Origin: Planctomycetota bacterium
GTDB lineage: Bacteria > Planctomycetota > Planctomycetia > Pirellulales > Lacipirellulaceae
Reading direction: 5' to 3'
DNA length: 64,000 nucleotides
NCBI GenBank assembly: GCA_029259915.1
Contig: JAJDED010000022.1
Coordinates: forward strand, 38,023 to 102,022
Both the position numbers and the translations under genes were made by a program. The notes beneath the pieces were generated by a model. The model saw nothing but the letters and a program-made list of their open reading frames with translations, was not told the origin of the DNA and did no database searches. Below, in pieces: positions 9,442 to 17,468 of this stretch (position 1 is its first letter; every line of letters begins with the position of its first letter).

Positions 9442-9789
9442 TTATTTCTTGGCATACGCAACATGGGCTGGCGCAATTTCACCGGCGCTGGCACCACATT
9501 TTTTACAAAATCGTTCTTTCACGCCTTCGTCGGTATAGCGAGCCCCCAATCGGGTCTTCACTCCGCACGAAGTGCATACGTACATCAGGTTGGACAACTG
9601 AACCGGCATTTCCTTACTCAGCCGACCGCCCTGTGGATGTTTTTGGCTTCGCTTCACGTGCTTGTACACACGATTCACATTTTCAACCAAAGCTTTTTTC
9701 TTCGCGCGGTCGATCTGGACCACGCGACTCTTGGTCCCACGGTCTGCTCCCGTGACGACTTCGACAGTATCTCCGGTTCGAATCAACAT
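9442..9789 (-). CDS. rplX: 50S ribosomal protein L24 with a zinc-ribbon-like C-terminus
   Basis: Assembly-initiator protein of the large subunit. The N-terminal KOW motif is clear (IRTGDTVEVVTGADRGTKSRV). The 115-residue product includes the usual VNRVYKHVKRSQKHPQGG. Four cysteines at about 72, 75, 95 and 98 (CTSCGVKTR and CKKCGA) form a CxxC-x19-CxxC zinc-ribbon-like unit in the C-terminal region. It sits between rplN and rplE as expected. Confidence 0.95.
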   Translation of the reverse strand: MLIRTGDTVEVVTGADRGTKSRVVQIDRAKKKALVENVNRVYKHVKRSQKHPQGGRLSKEMPVQLSNLMYVCTSCGVKTRLGARYTDEGVKERFCKKCGASAGEIAPAHVAYAKK

Positions 9790-9798
9790 AACGTTGTG

Positions 9799-9871
9799 TA
9801 ATGACTAATGACGAAATACCCAATGACGAAAAAAATGCTTGCCTGTCATTCGATTATTCGTGTTTCGTCAT
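9799..9871. repeat. heptad-phased inverted repeat blocks, rplN-rplX spacer
   Basis: The left block runs TAATGAC, TAATGAC, GAAATAC, then CCAATGAC (8 nt). The right block (9844-9871) runs TGTCATT, CGATTAT, TCGTGTT, TCGTCAT. The right block read on the other strand (ATGACGA, AACACGA, ATAATCG, AATGACA) resembles the left one, so the transcript could fold into an imperfect hairpin with arms of roughly 28 nt. Confidence 0.6.
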
Positions 9872-9875
9872 CCTC

Positions 9876-10244
9876 CTATACCACTTCGCTAGCAAGGCTA
9901 ACGATTTTCATGAACTTCCGATTTCGCAACTCACGGGCCACTGCGCCGAAAATACGTGTGCCGCGTGGATTGTTATCTTTATCTATCAGTACGATCGCAT
10001 TGGAATCGAATCGGACATAACTGCCATCGGCCCGACGCGAAGGCGCCCTCGTCCGGACGATTACGCCGCGAACCACCGATTTCTTTTTCACTTCGCTGCC
10101 GGGAATCACGCTCTTCACACTACAAACGATCACGTCGCCGATCTGAGCAAAGCGCCGTCGACTGCCACCCAACACCTTGATGCACATCACTTCCTTGGCG
10201 CCAGTATTGTCCGCCACAGCGAGTCGCGTTTGCATCTGAATCAT
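9876..10244 (-). CDS. rplN: 50S ribosomal protein L14
   Basis: L14 forms part of the intersubunit bridge area. The 122-residue sequence starts [27 protein letters not shown] and contains [32 protein letters not shown] and the C-terminal [29 protein letters not shown], a full-length and typical L14. It is encoded between rpsQ and rplX. Confidence 0.97.
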   Translation of the reverse strand: MIQMQTRLAVADNTGAKEVMCIKVLGGSRRRFAQIGDVIVCSVKSVIPGSEVKKKSVVRGVIVRTRAPSRRADGSYVRFDSNAIVLIDKDNNPRGTRIFGAVARELRNRKFMKIVSLASEVV

Positions 10245-10305
10245 CGTACTGCCTCAAACGAAATATGGTTTCCGAGTCGTCGGATCTGGAACAAAAATCT
10301 CACCG

Positions 10306-10617
10306 TCACTGCTCGGAATTCTTCTCTGCCTCGGCAAGCTTGGCTGCTGCCCGCATTGCTGCGATGTCCACCTGCTGGCTCTTCGCTACAACGCGCAACA
10401 AATCCCAACGCTTGGTCTTCGACTTCGGAGGACATTCAATAATCTCAACGGTATCGCCATGCTGCGACTCATTTGTTTCGTCGTGGACGTGGCAAACCGT
10501 CCGGCGACGAATAAACTTGCCGTACTTGGGATGCTTGACCAGCCGATCGATTTCGACGCGGCGGCTCTTGTCCATTTTGTCGCTGGTGACGACTCCAATT
10601 AGTTGTTTCTTAGGCAT
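10306..10617 (-). CDS. rpsQ: 30S ribosomal protein S17
   Basis: S17 is an early-assembling OB-fold protein of the 16S 5' domain. From the ATG at 10617 it has 103 residues, starting [19 protein letters not shown], with [20 protein letters not shown] and [25 protein letters not shown]-terminal tail of about 20 residues is rich in alanine and charge. The frame is open upstream to 10659, but residues before MPKKQ do not resemble the family. It lies between rpmC and rplN. Confidence 0.95.
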   Translation of the reverse strand: MPKKQLIGVVTSDKMDKSRRVEIDRLVKHPKYGKFIRRRTVCHVHDETNESQHGDTVEIIECPPKSKTKRWDLLRVVAKSQQVDIAAMRAAAKLAEAEKNSEQ

Positions 10618-10674
10618 CGTTATGCTCGGTTGTTTCGCGCCTTGTCTCTCAAGAAACAAGAGACTTCGGCAAAA

Positions 10675-10884
10675 CTAATTTGCCGCTCCGGCGGCTTTCT
10701 GTCTTTCTGATTGAATTGTCTTCACACGGGCCACAAGCCGGCGTTGCTTACGCAACTCGCTCGGTGCATCCAGGCGGTCTGTCTGTGCCTGGATATGAAA
10801 CCGAAATAGGTTTTCCTTCGCTTCCTTGAGCGTCAACTCAAGTTGCTCATCGCTCATGTCACGCAATTCGCTAGCTTTGTTCAT
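10675..10884 (-). CDS. rpmC: 50S ribosomal protein L29
   Basis: Small two-helix protein at the polypeptide exit, close to the trigger-factor site. The 69 residues begin MNKASELRDMSDEQLELTL and include KENLFRFHIQAQTDRLDAPSELRKQRR, the family hallmark. Encoded between rplP and rpsQ. The spacer to rplP contains a heptad-phased repeat. Confidence 0.96.
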   Translation of the reverse strand: MNKASELRDMSDEQLELTLKEAKENLFRFHIQAQTDRLDAPSELRKQRRLVARVKTIQSERQKAAGAAN

Positions 10885-10886
10885 TT

Positions 10887-10978
10887 TTAGCTCTTAGCTG
10901 ATAGCTATTAGCCGTTAACAAGAAATAAAAACTATCAACCATCCCTCTGGCTAACAGCTAATCACTAACAGCTAATCG
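10887..10978. repeat. heptad-phased inverted repeat blocks, rplP-rpmC spacer
   Basis: The left block (10887-10921) reads TTAGCTC, TTAGCTG, ATAGCTA, TTAGCCG, TTAACAA. The right block (10951-10978) reads CTAACAG, CTAATCA, CTAACAG, CTAATCG. The blocks are complementary in theme (TTAGCTG against CAGCTAA), with a loop of about 29 nt. This is the clearest example of the 7-nt pattern in the window. Confidence 0.7.
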
Positions 10979-10983
10979 CTCCG

Positions 10984-11394
10984 TTACTTTCGTTTAATCA
11001 TTCGTACCCGGACGGGCATTTTATGCGCCAGGCGGGCAAAGCAAATCTTTGCCGCTTCCTCGGTTACTCCGGATATTTCGTACATCACCGTACCTGGCCG
11101 GACCGTGGCTGCCCAAAAATCGGGTTCGCCCTTGCCCTTACCCATACGTGTTTCCAAAGGGATCGACGTAACCGACTTGTGGGGAAAAATGCGGATGTAC
11201 AATTTCCCCTCGCCGCGGATGTATTGCTGTGCAGCAATACGCCCGGCTTCAATCGTTGCGGCACTCACCCACCCGCCTTCCATGGATTGCAAGCCGAATT
11301 CGCCAAAGGCGACTCGGTTGCCGCGGGTTGCGTTACCTCTTATACGCCCTCTTTGGCTTTTTCTGTGCTTGACCCTCTTGGGCATCAGCGCCAT
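10984..11394 (-). CDS. rplP: 50S ribosomal protein L16
   Basis: L16 organises the A-site tRNA region and 50S architecture. From the ATG at 11394 it has 136 residues, the E. coli length, starting [17 protein letters not shown] and containing [21 protein letters not shown], then [26 protein letters not shown] lies 8 nt upstream of that ATG; a second in-frame ATG is at 11385. Either start places the 5' end inside the 3' end of rpsC, an overlap of 62 nt (or 53) in another frame, unusually long for this pair. Confidence 0.95.
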   Translation of the reverse strand: MALMPKRVKHRKSQRGRIRGNATRGNRVAFGEFGLQSMEGGWVSAATIEAGRIAAQQYIRGEGKLYIRIFPHKSVTSIPLETRMGKGKGEPDFWAATVRPGTVMYEISGVTEEAAKICFARLAHKMPVRVRMIKRK

Positions 11395-12028
11395 CGGATT
11401 CGTCCTCAAACATGCCTTGATTAATCCACACCTGGACGCCAATGTGCCCTTGGGCCGTTTTGGCTTCCACAAAACCGTAATCGATATTCGCCCGCAATGT
11501 GCTCAGCGGAATAGAACCGGATATCTGTTTCTCGCGGCGCGCCATTTCCGCACCACCCAACCGACCAGCGAGCTGGATCTTAATTCCCTTCGCACCCGCC
11601 TCCATCGTTTGTTCCATCGACCGCTTCATCGTGCGACGGAAACTCGAACGCTTTGTCAATTGCTCGGCAATATCCTCGGCCACTAGCTGCGCTTGCAGCT
11701 CAGGTCGAGAGACTTCTTCGATTTTTATATTGATTCGCCTGCCAACCAGGCCCTGCAATTCGTCCTGCAGCTGCTCAACTTCTTGGCCCTTGCGGCCAAT
11801 GATCACTCCCGGTCGAGCCGCGTAGAGTATCACTTTCACTTCATCGCGAGTGCGCTCGATTTCCACCTTGGGAATGCCAGCGAATTTGTATTTTGCATGC
11901 ACATACTTGCGGATCTTCTGGTCTTCGATCAGCAGGTCAGCAAACTCTCGCTTGGAGGCATACCAGCGGCTCTTCCAACCAAGCATAATGCCCGTGCGAA
12001 AACCAATTGGATTGACTTTTTGACCCAT
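11333..12028 (-). CDS. rpsC: 30S ribosomal protein S3
   Basis: S3 lines the mRNA entry channel and has helicase-related function. The 231 residues start [24 protein letters not shown], contain the KH motif [18 protein letters not shown], and the C-terminal domain [22 protein letters not shown]. The last 20 or so residues are a charged tail ([23 protein letters not shown] in part) encoded in DNA that also encodes the start of L16. It lies between rplV and rplP. Confidence 0.97.
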   Translation of the reverse strand: MGQKVNPIGFRTGIMLGWKSRWYASKREFADLLIEDQKIRKYVHAKYKFAGIPKVEIERTRDEVKVILYAARPGVIIGRKGQEVEQLQDELQGLVGRRINIKIEEVSRPELQAQLVAEDIAEQLTKRSSFRRTMKRSMEQTMEAGAKGIKIQLAGRLGGAEMARREKQISGSIPLSTLRANIDYGFVEAKTAQGHIGVQVWINQGMFEDESDGADAQEGQAQKKPKRAYKR

Positions 12029-12086
12029 AATTCATCTCTGGGAAGCAAAGGTGATTGCCGATCTTGTGGACCGACGAATCCTGGGA

Positions 12087-12413
12087 TTACTCGATTGATA
12101 CTTTAATGTGTGCAAACCGTTTTTTAATCACATGCGCCATGCCGCGGGCTCGGGGACGAACTCGCTTGAACATTGGCCCGCCATCTACGCGAGCGTCGAC
12201 CACACGCAAGCCACCCAAATTGGGTGCCCGCTGATCCTCGGCGTTACCCAACGCACTCTTCAATACCTTTTCCAGCATTCTTGCGCCCCGCTGCGGCTGA
12301 AACCGCAGGATCGCCAATGCATCGTCGACCCGTTTGCCACGGATTAAGTCAGCAATCGGACGCACTTTGGTAGCGCTGATGCGAGCGTGTCGATGTGTCG
12401 CGGTATATGCCAT
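12087..12413 (-). CDS. rplV: 50S ribosomal protein L22
   Basis: L22 has an extended loop lining the nascent peptide tunnel. The 108 residues include HRHARISATKVRPIADLIRGK, VLKSALGNAEDQ and the C-terminal block with VDGGPMFKRVRPRARGMAH, which forms the tunnel loop. Encoded between rpsS and rpsC in S10 operon order. Confidence 0.96.
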   Translation of the reverse strand: MAYTATHRHARISATKVRPIADLIRGKRVDDALAILRFQPQRGARMLEKVLKSALGNAEDQRAPNLGGLRVVDARVDGGPMFKRVRPRARGMAHVIKKRFAHIKVSIE

Positions 12414-12453
12414 AGCACTATTTCCTGGCCGAGAAAAATCGACCGTTCAAATC

Positions 12454-12723
12454 CTAACGTTTTCCCTTACCGCCATGTCCGCGGAAATTTCTCGTCGGCG
12501 AAAACTCGCCCAACTTGTGACCCACCATATCTTCTGTGACGAACACCTTGAGGTGAGCTTTGCCGTTGTGCACAAGAAATGTGTGCCCAACAAACTCAGG
12601 GATGATCGTACAGGCACGTGCCCACGTGGTAATAGGGTCCTTGATGCCTGAATCGTTTTGCTTATCGACCTTCATATAAAGCTTTGGATCGACAAACGGT
12701 CCTTTTTTGAGTGAGCGTCCCAT
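12454..12723 (-). CDS. rpsS: 30S ribosomal protein S19
   Basis: S19 sits in the 30S head next to S13. The 89-residue protein starts [19 protein letters not shown] and contains IKTWAR-like [24 protein letters not shown] and the C-terminal [18 protein letters not shown], a standard full-length S19. It lies between rplB and rplV. Confidence 0.97.
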   Translation of the reverse strand: MGRSLKKGPFVDPKLYMKVDKQNDSGIKDPITTWARACTIIPEFVGHTFLVHNGKAHLKVFVTEDMVGHKLGEFSPTRNFRGHGGKGKR

Positions 12724-12798
12724 GTTGTTTTCTCAACTTTTTACCAACGGTTCTCAGCAGGGAGTTTGTCGCCAACCTTCAATGACTGGCGGATCTGC

Positions 12799-13659
12799 TT
12801 ATTTCTTTAACTTCAATTGACCGTAACGCCTACTGCGCCGGCGGCGAACGATCGCCTTGTTTGATGCTTTACGCTTTTTACGGGTTGCTCCACCTTTTGC
12901 GGGCTTGCCTTCCGGACTTACCGGGTGACGTCCACCCTTGGTGCGCCCTTCGCCACCACCGTGCGGATGATCGACTGGATTCATCGCTGTACCACGAACA
13001 TGCGGTCGACGTCCCATCCAACGCTTGCGCCCCGCCTTACCCAATACAATGCTGCTATGCGCACCGTTACTTGTAGTACCGACGGTAGCTCGACATTCGG
13101 AAGGTATTCGGCGAATCTCGCCGCTGGGCAGTGAAATCTGCGCCCATTCCGCTTCGCGGGCCATCAATGTTGCACTGGTACCTGCACTTCGGCAAAGCAC
13201 CCCACCACGTCCGGCTCGCATTTCTACGTTATGAATTGAAGTCCCCAAGGGCATCTTCGCCAGCGGCAAGCAGTTTCCAATCGTCGCGGGAGCCTCGGGG
13301 CCACTAAGCACCTGATCGCCCTGCTTCAGCCCATCGGGGGCAATGATGTAACGCTTCTCGCCATCGGCATAATGCAGCAACGCGATGCGTGCCGACCGGT
13401 TGGGGTCGTACTGAATCGAATCTACCTTGGCGGGAATGCCATCTTTATTGCGACGGAAATCAATCAACCGATATCGCCGCTTGTGCCCGCCACCGCGATG
13501 GCGAACCGTAATTTTACCTTGGTTGTTGCGACCACCCGTCTTCACCACCGGGCGCAACAAGCTTTTCTCCGGCTTGGCACCGGGGGTCAATTCCGCAAAA
13601 TCGCTGACCGTAGCCCCGCGACGTCCTGCAGATGTCGGTTTGTATTTGCGAATGCCCAT
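12799..13659 (-). CDS. rplB: 50S ribosomal protein L2
   Basis: L2 is needed for subunit association and peptidyl-transferase function. The 286 residues include the N-terminal [17 protein letters not shown], the RNA-binding [18 protein letters not shown], and the C-terminal motif [24 protein letters not shown], which holds the functionally important histidine. It lies between rplW and rpsS. Confidence 0.98.
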   Translation of the reverse strand: MGIRKYKPTSAGRRGATVSDFAELTPGAKPEKSLLRPVVKTGGRNNQGKITVRHRGGGHKRRYRLIDFRRNKDGIPAKVDSIQYDPNRSARIALLHYADGEKRYIIAPDGLKQGDQVLSGPEAPATIGNCLPLAKMPLGTSIHNVEMRAGRGGVLCRSAGTSATLMAREAEWAQISLPSGEIRRIPSECRATVGTTSNGAHSSIVLGKAGRKRWMGRRPHVRGTAMNPVDHPHGGGEGRTKGGRHPVSPEGKPAKGGATRKKRKASNKAIVRRRRSRRYGQLKLKK

Positions 13660-13674
13660 ATTTATTTAGTTGTT

Positions 13675-13739
13675 AGGCGCTGGTTTCGAGGCGCTAGTTA
13701 CAAGAACTCGCGCCTAGCTACTCTCAACTCGCGCCTTCC
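13675..13739. repeat. heptad-phased inverted repeat, rplW-rplB spacer
   Basis: The left block repeats AGGCGCT at 13675 and 13689, separated by 7-nt units (GGTTTCG, then AGTTACA). The right block has AACTCGC at 13705 and 13726 with 7-nt units between. AGGCGC on the left and GCGCCT on the right are complementary. Nothing else is visible in this 80-nt spacer. Confidence 0.6.
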
Positions 13740-13740
13740 C

Positions 13741-14055
13741 TTAAAACAATTCAATGCGATGCTCTGCGTCGAGCGTTACTATCGCCTTTTTCCAGTCTTT
13801 TGTTGTTCCAAAATGCATCTTGGTGCGGCGCGGCTTCCCCTTGCGGTTCTGCACATGCACCTTCAGCACTTTCACGTCAAATAGCTCTTCCACCGCACGG
13901 CGAACGTCCGCCTTCGTGGCCAGCCGATTCACTTCGAACGCATAGGCATTGCAACGCGTCGAACGGTGCATTCCTTTTTCCGTCACCAGCGGCTTTACCA
14001 CCACCTGATGCGGCTCCAAAGTAATGCTTGTTTTTTGTGGTATGTGTCTCGGCAT
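13741..14055 (-). CDS. rplW: 50S ribosomal protein L23
   Basis: L23 sits at the tunnel exit and docks trigger factor and SRP. The 104 residues include LEPHQVVVKPLVTEKGM, the conserved YAFEVNRLATKADVRRAVEELF, and KVLKVHVQNRKGKPRRTKMHFG, all characteristic L23 blocks. It lies between rplD and rplB. Confidence 0.95.
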   Translation of the reverse strand: MPRHIPQKTSITLEPHQVVVKPLVTEKGMHRSTRCNAYAFEVNRLATKADVRRAVEELFDVKVLKVHVQNRKGKPRRTKMHFGTTKDWKKAIVTLDAEHRIELF

Positions 14056-14096
14056 GATTGCTTCTCGCGACGCTTTTCCCGACTGCCAATTTCTGC

Positions 14097-14750
14097 TTAA
14101 GCCTCAGCTTGCTTGCCACCCTTGGCACTGGCTCGTTCCTTGAGCTGATCAAGCACCTCGGTTGTAACCAACAATCGCCGTGCCGAAAGTACGCTTAATG
14201 CGTTCAAATCGGAGGCCGGACTGACCGAAACCTGGGCGATATTCCGTGCACTCTTGTAAACATTCACATCGTATGCCGGCGTGGAAATCAACAAGGAATC
14301 TCCCGAACAGTCCAAATGCCGCAAAACGCCAACCATGTCGCGTGTCTTGGGCTCGGCAAATTCGAGCTTGTCAATCAAAGTCACTTCGTCATCACGAATT
14401 TTCGAGGCCACCGCCATCCGCATTGCCAACTGCAAGGCTTTGCGAGGCAACGAATAGGAGTAGTCGCGATTTTGAATACGATGGATATGCCCACCACCAC
14501 GCCGTATACCACTGCTGCGTTGCCCAGCCCGGGCATTGCCCGTACCCTTCTGGCGATACATTTTCTTGGTCGAACCCGACACAAACGCACGACTCTTGGT
14601 TTGGTGCGAGCCCTGACGGTTGTTGGCCTGATACATCACTACCGCGTCGTGCAATAGCTGCTTGTTAATGCGCGGAGCGAGATCGGTTGGCTCGATCGTA
14701 TACGTGCCGACCTTCTTTCCCTTCGCGTCATGTACAGTAAGTTTTGGCAT
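14097..14750 (-). CDS. rplD: 50S ribosomal protein L4
   Basis: L4 lines the tunnel constriction and in E. coli represses the S10 operon. The 217 residues include the loop region SHQTKSRAFVSGSTKKMYRQKGTGNARAGQRSS and RGGGHIHRIQNRDYSY, in which the PKP-type motif of most L4 proteins is replaced. The remainder (LPRKALQLAMRMA, SARNIAQVSVSPASDLNALSVLSARRLLVT) fits the family. It lies between rplC and rplW. Confidence 0.96.
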   Translation of the reverse strand: MPKLTVHDAKGKKVGTYTIEPTDLAPRINKQLLHDAVVMYQANNRQGSHQTKSRAFVSGSTKKMYRQKGTGNARAGQRSSGIRRGGGHIHRIQNRDYSYSLPRKALQLAMRMAVASKIRDDEVTLIDKLEFAEPKTRDMVGVLRHLDCSGDSLLISTPAYDVNVYKSARNIAQVSVSPASDLNALSVLSARRLLVTTEVLDQLKERASAKGGKQAEA

Positions 14751-14757
14751 AAGTGTT

Positions 14758-14785
14758 ATCAGGAGTCAGGAAGCAACAGGCGAAA
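14758..14785. repeat. short heptad-phased repeat, rplC-rplD spacer
   Basis: Reads ATCAGGA, GTCAGGA, AGCAACA, GGCGAAA in consecutive 7-nt steps just upstream of rplD. No clear inverted partner block is visible in the 60-nt spacer. Confidence 0.4.
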
Positions 14786-14811
14786 AATATGTAGCTACAA
14801 AAAACCTTGCC

Positions 14812-15525
14812 TCACAGCTTATTTGTTTGCTTTACCACCACGTACCCACCGTTGGGCCCTGGCACAGCGCCGCCTATCAACAGCAAGTTCTTTTCTGAAT
14901 CGATACCCACCACTTTTTGATTGCGAACCGTGCATCGCTTATTGCCATACTGCCCAGGCATACGTACACCCTTGAACAGCCGACTAGGGTAGGCACTACA
15001 GCCAGTACCACCAAGATGCCGATGGCACTTCTTCACACCGTGGGTGGCGCGTTGGCCAGAAAAATTGTGTCGCTTCATCGCACCAGAAAAACCGCGGCCT
15101 TTACTGGTTGCCACGACGTCGACCGCTGAGACTTCCTCAAAGGCGTCGACCTTCACCTGCGAACCAACCTCCAGGTCACCAGCTCCGCCGCGAATCTCTC
15201 GGACAAATCGCTTCGGCTCACAACCCGCTTTTGCAGAGGCCTCGATGCCGGCGGCACTACGTTTCTTGTTTCGCTTACTGTCGAGCTTGGCAACCTGCCC
15301 TCGCTGACTACGGCTGGCCAAGCGACGGGGTTTATCGAGAAAGCCAAGCTGAACGGCTTCGTAGCCATCGCGGCCTTGGGTTCGGAGCTGCAATACGTCG
15401 CAAGGCCCTGCCTCGACGACGGTCACCGGCACGACTTCACCTGCTTCATTATAAATTTGCGTCATCCCAACCTTTCGGCCCAGTATCCCAACGATACTAT
15501 CGGCGACGCTTTTTTCGGTGGCCAT
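14812..15525 (-). CDS. rplC: 50S ribosomal protein L3
   Basis: Early-assembly protein reaching the peptidyl-transferase centre. From the ATG at 15525 it has 237 residues; the family N-terminus SIVGILGRKVGMTQIYNEAGE follows closely, and the signature KGRGFSGAMKRHNFSGQRATHG and the loop PSRLFKGVRMPGQYGN are present. The frame continues upstream to 15600, but those 25 residues lack similarity and an AGGAAG ribosome site stands just before the chosen ATG. It lies between rpsJ and rplD. Confidence 0.96.
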   Translation of the reverse strand: MATEKSVADSIVGILGRKVGMTQIYNEAGEVVPVTVVEAGPCDVLQLRTQGRDGYEAVQLGFLDKPRRLASRSQRGQVAKLDSKRNKKRSAAGIEASAKAGCEPKRFVREIRGGAGDLEVGSQVKVDAFEEVSAVDVVATSKGRGFSGAMKRHNFSGQRATHGVKKCHRHLGGTGCSAYPSRLFKGVRMPGQYGNKRCTVRNQKVVGIDSEKNLLLIGGAVPGPNGGYVVVKQTNKL

Positions 15526-15660
15526 GCTTCCTAATCCCCAAAACGGCTTGTCAGCATGGGAGACAGTCGCCGCGGCGACGCTTACCCACGCAACATCCAA
15601 ACATATAAAAAGTACTCTTAATTTCCCTGGTTATAATTTCCAGCCGATCCCAAAAACGGA

Positions 15661-15984
15661 TCAACTGGCCGTAGCTTTGATTTTGATATCCACCCCTGCA
15701 GGAAGGCTCAGCTTGTTCAAAGCTTCGATGGTCTTGGCAGTTGCCTGTACAATATCGATCAAACGCTTGTGCGTGCGGATCTCAAACTGCTGACGCGCCT
15801 TTTTGTCGACATGTGGTCCCGAAAGCACGGTGTAGCGCTCGATCCGCGTGGGCAGAGGAATCGGGCCATGCACTACCGAATTGGTGCGCTTGGCTGTATC
15901 AACTATTTCCGCCGCACTCTGGTCAAGGACCGAGTGATCGTAGGCTTCCATCCGGATACGAATTACTTCCTTTGACGCGGACAC
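15661..15984 (-). CDS. rpsJ: 30S ribosomal protein S10 (NusE)
   Basis: S10 is a 30S head protein and, as NusE, joins NusB in antitermination. The 107 residues include [54 protein letters not shown] and [14 protein letters not shown], all canonical. It is the first gene of the S10 operon here; the 340 nt upstream hold its presumed promoter. Confidence 0.97.
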   Translation of the reverse strand: MSASKEVIRIRMEAYDHSVLDQSAAEIVDTAKRTNSVVHGPIPLPTRIERYTVLSGPHVDKKARQQFEIRTHKRLIDIVQATAKTIEALNKLSLPAGVDIKIKATAS

Positions 15985-16326
15985 GCGTACTCCCCGCTAC
16001 AACAGCTTCTTGGAACCAAATATCAAAGACCTAATTCACCGCCAAAAACGGTGACGAATCGCAAATTCTAAGCCCCTTTCGACACTGCGTCAATGGGCTT
16101 CTTGTGGCGGAAACCACTATTTTTCACGTCTCGTTCAAAACTGCTCCGCCAGGCTCCTCTGCTGGCAATTTGCAACGGATAAATCGGTGGTTACACGTCA
16201 GGAATGGCGTCTTGTGTGCCTCGCCAGAGCATCTTGCTCAATGTCCCAAAATACTGGACCTGATAACACGGCAACCGGTATGATCGCTGCTGTACCATAA
16301 ATTCATGCCGATGCAGGATTCGAATC
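15985..16326. other. intergenic region, divergent promoters presumed
   Basis: About 340 nt separate rpsJ (minus) from the SGNH hydrolase (plus). No gene, tRNA or convincing hairpin terminator was found. It must contain the S10 operon promoter on the minus strand and the hydrolase promoter on the plus strand, but no hexamer pair was good enough to call. Confidence 0.5.
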
Positions 16327-17109
16327 ATGAAGCCCAAGCAGCCGATCACTGAGCCAACTGAACCCAGTCGTCGCGATTTCCTTCTCAAGTCCACAGGCTT
16401 ATCCGCGGCTGGTTGCGTAGCGCTATCCGCCACGTCTGCCACCGCCGACGCCCCAACATCTCAACCCCTGATTGAGTCTGGGGATACCGTGCTATTTCAA
16501 GGCGATTCCATCACGGACGCGGGCCGAAAGCGTGACTTAGCAGCACAGCCCAACCACCAGGGGGCCATGGGAAATGGCTACGCTTGGATGGCCGCTTCCC
16601 AAATATTGGCTGGCGGGGCCAAGAAGGGACTCAAAATCTACAACCGGGGTATCAGCGGCAATAAAGTCTTTCAACTGGCAGACCGGTGGCAAGAAGATTG
16701 CCTCGCATTGAAGCCCGATGTGCTAAGCATCTTGATCGGCGTGAACGATCTCTGGCACAAACTCAATGGCAAGTACGATGGTACTTTGGAAAAATACGAA
16801 CAGGATTATCGAACTCTCCTAGACCGCACCTTGAATACATTGCCAGAAGTAAAACTGGTTGTATGCGAGCCATTCGTGCTGCGTTGCGGAGCGGTCGACG
16901 AAAAATGGTTCCCGATTTTCGACGACTATCGTGAGGCGGCACGTCGGGTGGCCGAAGCGGTTGGCGCCACGTTTGTGCCATTTCAAGCGATGTTCGACCG
17001 GGCCGTCGAATTTGCTCCACCGGAGCACTGGGCCAGCGACGGAGTGCATCCCACCCCATTCGGCAGCGCTTTGATGGCTCATTCTTGGCTCGACGTTGAA
17101 TGCAGCTAA
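16327..17109 (+). CDS. Tat-exported SGNH/GDSL-family hydrolase
   Basis: Likely secreted esterase or acetylhydrolase of unknown substrate. The 260-residue protein opens with a twin-arginine signal (SRRDFLLKSTG, then a hydrophobic stretch ending at about ATSATA). The SGNH blocks follow in order: block I LFQGDSITDAG with the serine near residue 61, a block II glycine in RGISGNKVF, block III IGVNDLW with the asparagine, and block V SDGVHPTPFG with the Asp-His pair. It stands alone on the plus strand inside the ribosomal super-cluster between fusA and rpsJ, where tuf normally lies, so it looks like a later insertion. Confidence 0.85.
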   Translation: MKPKQPITEPTEPSRRDFLLKSTGLSAAGCVALSATSATADAPTSQPLIESGDTVLFQGDSITDAGRKRDLAAQPNHQGAMGNGYAWMAASQILAGGAKKGLKIYNRGISGNKVFQLADRWQEDCLALKPDVLSILIGVNDLWHKLNGKYDGTLEKYEQDYRTLLDRTLNTLPEVKLVVCEPFVLRCGAVDEKWFPIFDDYREAARRVAEAVGATFVPFQAMFDRAVEFAPPEHWASDGVHPTPFGSALMAHSWLDVECS

Positions 17110-17468
17110 GCTTTTGCTTGAAATGCCGGAAAATGGCACTGAGGTCCGCGACTGCTGATTATTATCCGGTTTATGCAGATTCCAAGCCTCTTTTCTCGCC
17201 TCGAAAGCTGGGCTGTAGATGCACTGGCGCGGTCAAATCATCAAGTGCGGAAACGCACACACGAAAAAACCCCATGCCTCACTGTCTTAACCTGTCCCAA
17301 TTTTTTGCAGAAATCATGCGTCGCTAGCAGTAAGTAGCTATTTGCCACCTATCTTTCTTAAGAGGCACTCGCAACTCGGAGGACTCGCCTTAGCAGGCCC
17401 CCCCGCTACGACTTTGCCATTGTCAAGAATAATTTGGCCCTAGAGACACTTTGACGGAAGTAGAAATC
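17110..17468. other. intergenic region without recognised features
   Basis: About 360 nt between the SGNH hydrolase and the chemoreceptor-like gene. No gene, tRNA or clear terminator was seen. It presumably carries the promoter of the downstream gene. Confidence 0.4.
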
